In this document: piece after piece, positions 31,511-40,234 of the stretch
How positions within the stretch are numbered: the stretch's first letter is position 1
Layout: every line of letters begins with the position of its first letter
Source of the DNA: Brassica napus
Taxonomy: Eukaryota; Streptophyta; Magnoliopsida; Brassicales; Brassicaceae
Direction: 5' to 3'
Length of the DNA: 64,000 nt
NCBI RefSeq assembly: GCF_020379485.1
Contig: NW_026014819.1
Coordinates: forward strand, 30,824 to 94,823
The notes under the pieces: generated by a model
The model's input: the letters and a program-made list of their open reading frames with translations, nothing else
Databases searched by the model: none
What the model was told of the DNA's origin: nothing
Translations under genes and position numbers: made by a program

Positions 31511-34500
31511 ATGGAGCTGCTTCAATCTGGTACAACAAGGCGTGAAGAGAAGAAAGAGAGAGGGAATGAGTGGGGGTGGTTCTCACAAATGAAAACAACT
31601 CTGAAAAGGTGTGGAGTTTGGAGAAACCATGAGAAGGAAGAGTCTTTGAAGGGTAAAGCTGCTGAGAAAGATCAGACAGCAAGAGAAACAAGTGGAGATT
31701 GCTTTAGTCTTGAAGAAAGTATACTGCTTGAGAAGATTGAAGATGTTTATGAGAACAAGATCAATCTTAGGAGAGTGTGTGAAGTCAAGAAGGTGATCAG
31801 TGAAGCTAAGCAAGGAAGAGAAGAGTTCAATAACCATGTGAGGAAGCTACAACACTTGTGGGTTGAACTACAAGGGTTGAGATCCCATGTGGATGGGGAT
31901 GCTACACCAGAGCAAGAGATGGTCTTGAAGCTCTTGGCGAGCATGGAGTCATCATATGGGTGGCTGGTGGAGATGGTTCTAAGAGGGGAACAGCTTCCGG
32001 AAATGGAAGAGATCTGTGTGCTTATAAGAAGGGCGTATGAGATAATGAGAGATGATGAGAGGCTAACCATGAGTAGGAGTGAGAGCTCATGGAAGCCAAA
32101 TGGGAGTAGGAGTGAGAGCTTCCAGAAGCTAACCATGAGTAGGAGTGAGGGCTCATGGAGGCTAACCGGGAGTAGGAGTGAGGGCTTCCGGAAGAGGAGG
32201 AGGTGCAGAATGCTATCCAAAGCTTATGTCAACATAGGAAAGGGTAGGAAGAGAGTTGTGGGAGAGTGTTCTTACTCAGCCTACATGGGGGAATCAGTAG
32301 AAGACAGTGGGGTGTTAAGAGAGCAGGAGAAAGGGAGTGGAGCTGATGATCGCATCACCAGGAAGGAATGGAGAGTGTTCATGGAACATGTACAAGCCTT
32401 AGCAGCAAGCAAGAAGCATGCTATACAATCCGGAGCTTCTAAACCCATGGTGATTGATTCTGGAGCAAGTCATCATATGATCAGTGATAGGAGGCTTATA
32501 AGTGAGATCAAGGCTGCAACAGGGAGTGTTAGGATAGCTAATGGTGCTATGATCCCAATAGAAGGAGTGGGAAAGCTCAAACTGTTTGAGAAGGACACGG
32601 CTGCCTTCTACATGCCTCAGTTCACTTCAAATCTATTATCTGTGAAGAAAGCTACCATTGATCTTGATTGTCAAGTAGTATTCAGACCTGATGAAGTTGA
32701 GTTTCAAGATTTGAAGACTGGGAGAGTCATTGGCAGAGGAGACAGCAAGAATCAGCTATACCACCTCGACTTGGCTAAGACCTCTAATCCCTTTGATTCT
32801 ATTTGCTTGAGTAGTACTGCTGAGAAGATTGATAGTATTACTTGGCATGCTAGATTAGGACATCCTCATGCTCGTGCCATTGAATTGATAATCCCTAATA
32901 TGTCATTCAATCACTTGGATTGTGAAGCATGCATATTAGGAAAGCATTGTAGGACTGTTTTCCCAACATCTAAGACTACTTATGAGCATTGCTTTGATCT
33001 AGTTCACTCGGATGTGTGGACCGCTCCATGCATGTCTAGAGACAGCCATAAATACTTTGTAACATTCATTGATGAGAAGTCTAAGTATACATGGCTCACA
33101 TTGCTTCCATCTAAAGATAAGGTGCTAGAAGCGTTTATGAACTTCCAAGCATATGTATCTAATCAATACAATGCTACTGTGAAGGTACTGAGATCAGACA
33201 ATGGAGGTGAATACATCAGCAATGCCTTCAAGAGTCATCTAGCCAAGCATGGGATTGTGCATCAGACCAGTTGTCCCTACACACCACAGCAGAATGGTGT
33301 AGCTGAGAGGAAGAATAGGCACTTGATGGAGGTTGCTAGGTCGATGATGTTTCATGCAAATGTCCCAAAACGTTTTTGGGGAGATGCTGTACAGACTGCT
33401 TGCTATCTCATCAACCGGATCCCAACCAAGATACTGAAGAATCTGTCTCCATTTGAGGTGCTGAATAAGAGCAAGCCTTTTATTGATCACCTACGGGTAT
33501 TTGGGTGTGTATGCTATGTCATGAGTCCAGGAGAACAGAGAAACAAGCTGGAGGCAAAGAGCACTAAGGCTATGTTCATTGGATACTCTATCACTCAGAA
33601 GGGATACAAGTGCTATGATCCTGAAGCAAGGAGAGTGATGGTATCTAGAGAAGTGAAGTTTATTGAATCAAAAGGGTATTATGAAGAAAAGGAGTGGGAA
33701 AATCTGAAGGATTTGTCTCAAGCTCCATCTGATAGAGCAACAACACTGAGGGTGCTGTTGGAGAAGCTAGGGATAGGGTTATCCCAGGATCAGGAATCTG
33801 GAAGAAGAGAGTCTTCCAATCCGACTAGTGAAGCTGAAAGAACAACTCCTCTTGATCATGAGAGGGGGAATGGAACTGAATCTCATGAGCAAGTGCATAA
33901 TCAAGATTCAGGCCAGCATAATCAAGAGGTGACACAGGAAGTAGAGAGTGGTGCTCAGTCTAGTGGAGATGGGCAAAGAGAGTCTAATGGCTCAGATGAG
34001 AGTGGTACTCAGTCTAGTGGAGATTGGGAAGTGGATCCTGATGGGTCAAATGAGAGTGGTGCTCAATCAAGTGAAGATGGGCAAGAGCCACAAGAAGAAC
34101 AAGTTCAGGAGCTGAGGAGGAGCACAAGGGTGAAGAGAGATGCTTCCAACTGGGTAAACACGAGAGTGTACTACAATGCCCAGGCTGTGGAGCATCCTTC
34201 TCAAGCTATGTGTTCCTTTGCAGAGTTTCCAGACGAGCATATAGCCTTCACAGTAAGCTTGGATGAGAGCTATATTCCAAGGACATATGAAGAAGCTATG
34301 GCTTTAAAGGAGTGGAGAGATTCAGTTGCTGATGAGTCCGGAGCCATGATTAAGAATGAAACATGGTATGAGAGTGAGCTGCCTAAAGGGAAGAAGGCAG
34401 TGACTAGTAAATGGGTGTTCACAATCAAGTTTCATCCTGATGGAAGAATAGAGAGGCGCAAGTCTAGGTTGGTGGCAAGAGGATTTACTCAGACATATGG

Positions 34501-35824
34501 TGAGGACTATGTTGAGACCTTTGCTCCTGTGGCTAAACTTCATACTATCAGGATTGTATTATCTTTAGCTGTGAATCTTGAGTGGGATTTGTGGCAAATG
34601 GATGTGAAGAATGCATTCCTTCAAGGAGAGTTGGAAGATGAAGTATACATGCATCCACCACCAGGTCTTGAACATCTAGTAAAGAAGGGTAATGTGTTGA
34701 GGTTGAGGAAAGCTATCTATGGTCTCAAGCAGTCTCCAAGGGCGTGGTACAACAAGTTGAGTACTACACTGAATGGGAGAGGGTTCAGAAAGTCAGAATT
34801 GGATCACACTCTCTTTACCCTAACCACCTCATCTGGTATTGTGGTATTACTTGTGTATGTGGATGATATCATCATCACAGGCAGTGATAAGGAAGGCATC
34901 AAGGCTACAAAGGAGTATCTCAAGGCAAGCTTTGAGATTAAAGACTTGGGGGAAATGAAGTATTTTCTTGGGATTGAGATATGCAGATCAAAGGAAGGAT
35001 TGTTCATGTCTCAAAGGAAGTATGTGATTGATCTATTGAAGGGAGCAGATGCCTATGGAGGAAAGACAGCCAAGATGCCAATGGAGGATGGGTACAAGGT
35101 TCCACGTGAGGGGGAGATTGAGGATAGCAAGCCATTCCATGATCCTAAGCTGTATAGGAAGCTAGTGGGGAAGTTGATTTATCTTACCATTACTAGACCT
35201 GATGTATGCTTTGCGGTGAATCAAGTCAGTCAACACATGCAAGTTCCTAAGGAGCACCACTGGCGGATGGTGGAAAGGATCTTGATGTATCTGAATGGAA
35301 CTACTGGTCTTGGAGTATGGATGGGATGTAACAAGAGTACTGAGGTTGTAGGCTACTGTGATGCGGATTGGGCTGGTGATAGAGCAGATAGAAGATCAAC
35401 CACAGGCTATTGTACATTCATTGGTGGTAACTTGGTCACTTGGAAGAGTAAGAAGCAGAAGGTAGTGTCTTGTTCCAGTGCTGAGGCCGAGTATAGAGCA
35501 ATGCTGAAGCTTACAAATGAGCTAGTGTGGATAAAAGGGATTTTGAAGCATCTGGAGATTATTCAAGCAACGCCAATGACAATGCATTGTGATAATCAAG
35601 CAGCTATCCACATTGCATCTAACTCTGTGTTCCATGAGAGAACAAAGCACATTGAGGTTGATTGTCACAAGGTGAGGCAGATGATGATTCTTGGGGTGAT
35701 TCTACCTTGTTATACTCGGAGTGAGGATCAGTTAGCAGATGTGTTCACAAAGGCAGCAAGGCAAAAGACAATGGAGTCCATACACATCAGGTTAGGACTC
35801 ATTGATCTCTCGCCTAAGGGCTAG
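31511..35824 (+). CDS. Ty1/copia gag-pol polyprotein, intact, zinc knuckle absent (1437 aa)
   Basis: ATG at 31511 follows the tandem repeat. The gag region keeps traces of the usual fold (W..QMKTTL...GVW near the start, RVCEVKK, LQHLWVEL) but is much diverged and has no CxxC...H...C. In its place residues about 185-228 are four copies of an 11-residue Ser-Arg unit (consensus LTMSRSEGSWR) followed by RKRRRC. The protease is IDSGASHHM (Asp about 316). Integrase, reverse transcriptase (YVDDIIITGS, about 1118) and RNase H are intact and very like those of C. Between integrase and reverse transcriptase there is an 18-residue repeat (ESGAQSSGDG...). The unbroken frame despite the odd gag suggests the altered protein was functional at insertion. 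Confidence 0.92.
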   Translation: MELLQSGTTRREEKKERGNEWGWFSQMKTTLKRCGVWRNHEKEESLKGKAAEKDQTARETSGDCFSLEESILLEKIEDVYENKINLRRVCEVKKVISEAKQGREEFNNHVRKLQHLWVELQGLRSHVDGDATPEQEMVLKLLASMESSYGWLVEMVLRGEQLPEMEEICVLIRRAYEIMRDDERLTMSRSESSWKPNGSRSESFQKLTMSRSEGSWRLTGSRSEGFRKRRRCRMLSKAYVNIGKGRKRVVGECSYSAYMGESVEDSGVLREQEKGSGADDRITRKEWRVFMEHVQALAASKKHAIQSGASKPMVIDSGASHHMISDRRLISEIKAATGSVRIANGAMIPIEGVGKLKLFEKDTAAFYMPQFTSNLLSVKKATIDLDCQVVFRPDEVEFQDLKTGRVIGRGDSKNQLYHLDLAKTSNPFDSICLSSTAEKIDSITWHARLGHPHARAIELIIPNMSFNHLDCEACILGKHCRTVFPTSKTTYEHCFDLVHSDVWTAPCMSRDSHKYFVTFIDEKSKYTWLTLLPSKDKVLEAFMNFQAYVSNQYNATVKVLRSDNGGEYISNAFKSHLAKHGIVHQTSCPYTPQQNGVAERKNRHLMEVARSMMFHANVPKRFWGDAVQTACYLINRIPTKILKNLSPFEVLNKSKPFIDHLRVFGCVCYVMSPGEQRNKLEAKSTKAMFIGYSITQKGYKCYDPEARRVMVSREVKFIESKGYYEEKEWENLKDLSQAPSDRATTLRVLLEKLGIGLSQDQESGRRESSNPTSEAERTTPLDHERGNGTESHEQVHNQDSGQHNQEVTQEVESGAQSSGDGQRESNGSDESGTQSSGDWEVDPDGSNESGAQSSEDGQEPQEEQVQELRRSTRVKRDASNWVNTRVYYNAQAVEHPSQAMCSFAEFPDEHIAFTVSLDESYIPRTYEEAMALKEWRDSVADESGAMIKNETWYESELPKGKKAVTSKWVFTIKFHPDGRIERRKSRLVARGFTQTYGEDYVETFAPVAKLHTIRIVLSLAVNLEWDLWQMDVKNAFLQGELEDEVYMHPPPGLEHLVKKGNVLRLRKAIYGLKQSPRAWYNKLSTTLNGRGFRKSELDHTLFTLTTSSGIVVLLVYVDDIIITGSDKEGIKATKEYLKASFEIKDLGEMKYFLGIEICRSKEGLFMSQRKYVIDLLKGADAYGGKTAKMPMEDGYKVPREGEIEDSKPFHDPKLYRKLVGKLIYLTITRPDVCFAVNQVSQHMQVPKEHHWRMVERILMYLNGTTGLGVWMGCNKSTEVVGYCDADWAGDRADRRSTTGYCTFIGGNLVTWKSKKQKVVSCSSAEAEYRAMLKLTNELVWIKGILKHLEIIQATPMTMHCDNQAAIHIASNSVFHERTKHIEVDCHKVRQMMILGVILPCYTRSEDQLADVFTKAARQKTMESIHIRLGLIDLSPKG
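32063..32194 (+). repeat. 33-bp in-frame tandem repeat encoding Ser-Arg units in G gag
   Basis: Four units of 33 bp. The first and third are nearly alike, and so are the second and fourth, so the array grew by duplication of a pair. A damaged minus-strand copy in J spans about 63490-63640. Confidence 0.85.
33944..34090 (+). repeat. 54-bp in-frame tandem repeat in the integrase-RT linker of G
   Basis: GAGAGTGG repeats start at 33944, 33998 and 34052. They encode an acidic, Ser-rich linker. In J the same region is where element K inserted. Confidence 0.8.
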
Positions 35825-35863
35825 TCTATACACTCTCCTGATCATGTGATCTCTACTCTTTTT

Positions 35864-35904
35864 CCTCATTAAGGTTTTGTCCCAATGGGTTTTCCTTAAT
35901 GAGG
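35864..35904 (+). other. Hairpin motif upstream of the polypurine tract of G
   Basis: CCTCATTAAGG and CCTTAATGAGG pair perfectly over eleven bases around TTTTGTCCCAATGGGTTTT. Confidence 0.65.
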
Positions 35905-35973
35905 TTTTAATGAGGGAGATCTCATGGTCCTTCCAAGCTTGACTTGTTCCACATGGTCAAGCTTGAGGGGGAG

Positions 35974-36463
35974 TGTTGAGATGAGAGAATAAATGGTTGA
36001 TATATTGAGAGAGGAAGAGAGTTGGAGTAGACAGTAACTTTGGAGTTTTACTGTGGTAACTTTAGTTTAACCACAGTAACAACTTGGGAAGTTATCTGAT
36101 GGCATGAGAAGGTAACTTAGTGAAGGGAAGAGAGTAAACTCGACCAAAGAGGATAAGGAAGGATAAGGGAGCCTTTGACAGCCTGTATGATGCTGGAAAG
36201 GAGAGGATGCTTTTCTACTAGTGCAAGCATGTGAGAAAGCACAGCCAAGTGATTCAAAAGGAGTTCCAGCCTGTCCTTTGACTACACATGCTTATACATT
36301 TCGAAATCCCTTGTTGCTCTCTCTTTATATACTTGTAAACCCTCATCAGTATTAATTAATGGAGTTTTGAGTCTCTCTCTCTAGTCTCTCTCTTGTTCTT
36401 AATCTCTAATCTCTTTAATTCTCAGAGTAAACTTAATCACTCTTTAAATCACAAAATCTAATA
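35974..36463 (+). repeat. 3' LTR of element G
   Basis: 490 bp, one difference from the 5' LTR seen by eye. TATATA at 36326-36331. Followed by CATGT and the rest of the F LTR. Confidence 0.88.
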
Positions 36464-36468
36464 CATGT

Positions 36469-36554
36469 TTCTCTTCTACATTTCATAAATCATCTCATCT
36501 CACTTTAATCTTTCTCTAAATCTCTCAATACCTGTTCAACTCTCTAAAATCATA
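36469..36554 (+). repeat. 3' LTR of element F, final part
   Basis: The last 86 bp of the F LTR, ending AATCATA, followed by the ATAGG duplication in CentBr. One substitution (near 36532) relative to the 5' LTR. Confidence 0.85.
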
Positions 36555-37578
36555 ATAGGAGTTGGGATGAAGAAGTTATCCCCTTTTCTAATCAGGTGAT
36601 TCCAGTTTCCCAGTTTGGGAATAGGACAGCTTCTCCGTCGTTCCAATCAAACCAGGATGAATCACTTTGTAAGAAGCTTGATTTGGATACATAAAGTGTT
36701 GGAGAATCACCAGAAAGTTGAATAAATCTCATAGGAGTTGGGATGAAGAAGTTATCCCACTTTCAAATCAGGTGATTCCAGTTTCCCAGTTTGGGAATAG
36801 GACAGCTTCTTCGTCGTTCCAATAAAACCATGATGAATCACTTTGTAAGAAGCTTGATTTTGATACATAAAATGGTGGAGAAACACCAGGAATTTTAATA
36901 AATCTCATAGGAGTTGGGATGAAGAAGTTATCCCACTTTCTAATCAGGTGATTCCAGTTTCCCAGTTTGGGAATAGGACAGCTTCTTCGTCGTTCCAATC
37001 AAACCAGGATGAATCACTTTGTAAGAAGCTTGATTTTGATACATAAAATGGTGGAGAAACACCAGAAAGTTGAATAAATCTCATAGGAGTTGGGATGAAG
37101 AAGTTATCCCACTTTCTAATCAGGTGATTCAAGTTTCCCAGTTTGGGAATAGGACAGCTTCTCCGTCGTTCCAATCAAACCAGGATGAATCACTTTGTAA
37201 GAAGCTTGATTTGGATACATAAAGTGTTGGAGAATCCCCAGGAAGTTGAATAAATCTCATAGGAGTTGGGATTAAGAAGTTATCCCACTTTCAAATCAGG
37301 TGATTCCAGTTTCCCAGTTTGGGAATAGGACAGCTTCTTCGTTGTTCCAATCAAACCAGGATGAGTCACTTTGTAAGAAGCTTGATTTTGATACATAAAA
37401 TGGTGGGGAAACACCAGGATGTTGAATAAATCTCATAGGAGTTGGGATGAAGAAGTTATCCCACTTTCTAATCAGGTGATTCCAGTTTCCCAGTTTGGGA
37501 ATAGGACAGCTTCTTCGTCGTTCCAATCAAACCAGGATGAATCACTTTGTAAGAAGCTTGACTTGGATACATAAAGTG
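36555..37578. repeat. CentBr centromeric satellite array 2
   Basis: Continues array 1 in phase: the monomer cut at 24918 is completed by 36555-36658. Complete 176-bp monomers then start at 36659, 36835, 37011, 37187 and 37363. A partial monomer (37539-37578) is cut by element J. Variant order continues B, A, A, B, A, B. No length change was found in any monomer. Confidence 0.92.
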
Positions 37579-38083
37579 TATTTGATTTTGTGATTTAAAG
37601 AGTGATTAAGTCTAATCTGAGAATTAAAGAGATTGGAGATGAAGAACAAGAGAGATACTGAAGAGAGAGACTCAAAACTCCATTAATTAATTATGAGAGA
37701 GTTTACATCAGATATATACTAAAGGAAGAAGCATTTTCGAAATCCATCTAAGTGGATAAGATAAGCATGTGTAGTCAAAGACCAGGCTGTTAATCCCATG
37801 GCTGAGATTGCTCACATGCTTCTAATAGTGCTAAAGCACTCTTCTCCTTTCCAGCTAGTGACAGCCTGTCCAAGTCTCCTCTCTTATCCCTTCCCATACT
37901 CAGATCAAGTGTAGACAACCTAAGGTAACTCCTCCTTGCCATCCGAGTTACCCTGGTTACTATGGTAACTTCTTTAGTTACCACAGTAACAATAAAGTTA
38001 CTATGGTAACTCTCCAAAGTTACTGTCTGCTCCAAATCTCTTCCTCTCTCAATATATCAACTCTTTATTCTCTCATCTCAACA
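37579..38083 (-). repeat. 3' LTR of element J
   Basis: 505 bp. On the minus strand it begins TGTTGAGATGAGAG and ends ATCAAATA, like the G LTR but diverged. TATATA candidate at 37713-37718. GTTAC/GGTAAC dyads fill 37923-38022. Confidence 0.85.
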
Positions 38084-38152
38084 CTCCCCCTCAAGCTTGA
38101 CTATGTGAAACAAGTCAAGCTTGGAATGACCATGAGATCTCCCTCATTAAAA

Positions 38153-38192
38153 CCTCATTAAAGAAAACCCATTGGGACAAAACCTTAATGAG
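38153..38192 (-). other. Hairpin motif upstream of the polypurine tract of J
   Basis: CCTCATTAAAG faces CCTTAATGAGG with one mismatch, around the conserved CCCATTGGGACAA (reverse sense). Confidence 0.55.
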
Positions 38193-38230
38193 GAAAGAGT
38201 AGAGATCACATGATCAGGAGAGTGTATAGA

Positions 38231-38446
38231 CTAGCCCTTAGGCGAGAGATCAATGAGTCCTAACCTGATGTGTATGGACTCCATTGTCTTTTGCCTTGCT
38301 GCCTTTGTGAACACATCTGCTAACTGATCCTCACTCCGAGTATAACAAGGTAGAATCACCCCAAGAATCATCATCTGCCTCACCTTGTGACAATCAACCT
38401 CAATTTGCTTTGTTCTCTCATGGAACACAAAATTAGATGCAATGTG
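38231..38446 (-). pseudogene. Element J gag-pol: last part of RNase H
   Basis: Encodes the end of RNase H ([19 protein letters not shown] to the stop at 38231), as in G. The frame is broken upstream by the insertion of element I, whose target duplication GATAG lies at 38447-38451 and 44559-44563. Confidence 0.87.
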
Positions 38447-38451
38447 GATAG

Positions 38452-39036
38452 TGTTGGGATGTGCTGAGGTATATGAGAAGGCATTGAGGAGTTAAGGAAA
38501 TGAGGAAGCAAAGGAGTGAAAGGAAAGAGTGAGTTGAGCAATGGTACGGACGGATCATCCGTACACTGACCGTACAAGGTAAAAGGGAGGACGGTAACTT
38601 CACCGAGTAACTCACATGAACTGAGGTGAAGTTACACTCGACCAAAAGCTTATCCAGACGTTGGAGTGGATAAGAGAGGCGCGCATTGACAGCTAAGACA
38701 GGCTGGCAAAGACTGGAAAGGAAGAGCATCTTGGACTTGGATCAGGAAGATGCCTAATCGTGTGAAGCTTGTCATTGGCCGGTTCAAACAAAAGCAAAGG
38801 CTCTTCCCTTGACTTCACATGCTTAGCTATCCTTATGTTTTCGAAAAGCCCTAATGCTTAGGACTATATATATGTAACCTCAGTCATTAATAAAGATCAG
38901 ACAGTTCTAAACAATCTTTCTCTTTACTCATTTCACTATGATTCTCCATTAGTCTCTAAGTTGTCTCTTAATCTCTTATTCTCCTTCTCTAATCCTTTCT
39001 AAACTCAGATAATCCTTTACATTCCTAAAAGTCATA
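38452..39036 (+). repeat. 5' LTR of element I
   Basis: 585 bp, TGTTGGGATG to AAGTCATA (TG...TA). TATA box at 38865-38873. CCGTAC/GTACGG cluster at 38542-38580. Confidence 0.88.
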
Positions 39037-39048
39037 TGGTATCAGAGC

Positions 39049-39066
39049 CAGGTTGATTGCAATCTG
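39049..39066 (+). other. Inverted repeat after the primer-binding site of I
   Basis: The palindrome GATTGCAATC (39055-39064) is flanked by CAG and CTG, so the stem can be extended. Confidence 0.45.
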
Positions 39067-39298
39067 AGTTCGTGAGTGATTCTCTTAAGGATTCAAGTTT
39101 GAAACTTTAAGAGAACAAGTGAGTGTGTTTGAGAGTTTCTTGAGAGTTCAAAAGCTCAAGGTGTTTTGTGTGTGTCTTGGTGGTCCGTGGGAGGTTCATT
39201 TGAAGACTCAAGAGTGAATCTGTGTTCTAGAGAGCAGCGTGGGTTCTCAGTACAAGATCTAACCGGTTGTTCAAGCTATAGACGTCAAGCTGTTCAAG

Positions 39299-40234
39299 AT
39301 GGAGAGTGGCATGAAGATGAAGGTCACGGTGACATTCAAAGGAACCAACTACCTAGTCTGGTCTAGGATGGTGAAGACTACTGTGGGAAGCAAGGGTTTG
39401 TGGAAGCATATCACATCTGGTGAGGCTCCAATGGCGATTACTCAGGAGGGTGAAAAGGAGAGCCCCGAGGAGAGTGTTGTAGAGAAGTGGCAACAAGAAG
39501 ACATGATGGTGATGTCAGTTCTTCATGCCTCTTTGGAGCCGGCTATACTAGATGCTTATAGCTACTGTGAAACAGCCAAGGAGCTGTGGGATACTCTACA
39601 GAAAGTGTATGGAAACACTTCTAACTTGAACCGAGTGTTTGAAGTCAAGAAGGCAATCAATGGGTTAACTCAAGATGACACGGAGTTCACTAAGCACTTG
39701 GGAAGGTTCAGGTCTCTTTGGTCTGAGTTGGAGATGCTGAGGCCAAGCACGGTTGATCCAGAGCTTCTAAATGAGAGACGTGAGCAGGACAAGGTCTTTG
39801 GGTTGCTGCTCACGTTGAATGCAAGTTACAGTGGTCTCATCCAGCACATGCTATGGTCTGAGAAGCTGCCTGACCTTGAAGAGGTGTGTGCTAAGATACA
39901 GAAGGAGCAGGGCTCAATGGGTTTGTTTGGAGGCAAGGGAGACTTATCTCTCGCAAATGCTGTGCAACCTGACCGGGAAGAGCCTCCACAAGCCAACAAA
40001 GCTGGTTACAACAAGTATGAGGATAGGAAGTTCAATGGGAATTGTGATCATTGCAAGAAGCATGGACACAAGAAGAGTCAGTGCTGGATACTCCATCCCC
40101 ACTTGAAGCCGGCTAAGTTCATGAAGGAGAGAGAGGCAAAAGCTCACATGACTGAAGGATCAAGCGGAGCAGGGCCATCTAACCGAGGAGCTGAAGTGGA
40201 GAACCGTGAAGGAGAGATGGAAAGGCTTTGGTGA
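39299..40234 (+). pseudogene. Element I gag, frameshifted at its end
   Basis: ATG at 39299; 311 residues. Copia gag with KGTNYLVWSRMVKTT and the CCHC knuckle CDHCKKHGHKKSQC. The frame runs out at 40234 because one base is missing near 40212-40220. The next frame continues with the same residues seen in C at that point. About four in five residues match C's gag by eye. Confidence 0.85.

Larger units (their letters stand above)
30709..36463 (+). mobile_element. Element G: intact Ty1/copia retrotransposon without a zinc knuckle
   Basis: 490-bp LTRs (30709-31198 and 35974-36463), target duplication CATGT (30704-30708 and 36464-36468), primer-binding site TGGTATCAGAGCCAGG at 31199 and polypurine tract GCTTGAGGGGGAG ending at 35973. 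One LTR difference was seen (near 31171/36426). It is inserted in the 3' LTR of F. A single uninterrupted polyprotein is present. It belongs with J and L to a sub-lineage with a rewritten gag. Confidence 0.92.
24919..36554 (+). mobile_element. Element F: Ty1/copia retrotransposon in CentBr, hosting element G
   Basis: 557-bp LTRs: 24919-25475, and 30238-30708 continued at 36469-36554. Target duplication ATAGG at 24914-24918 and 36555-36559. Primer-binding site TGGTATCAGAGCCAGG at 25476; polypurine tract ends at 30237. The satellite monomer resumes in phase on the far side, which confirms the insertion. About four LTR differences were seen. G interrupts its 3' LTR. The polyprotein has one frameshift. 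Confidence 0.9.

Noticed and set aside
23015..37526. Repeated 76-codon minus-strand frames in the satellite
   Set aside because: They recur with the 176-bp monomer, have no domain, and the monomer length is not a multiple of three, so they are by-products of the repeat.
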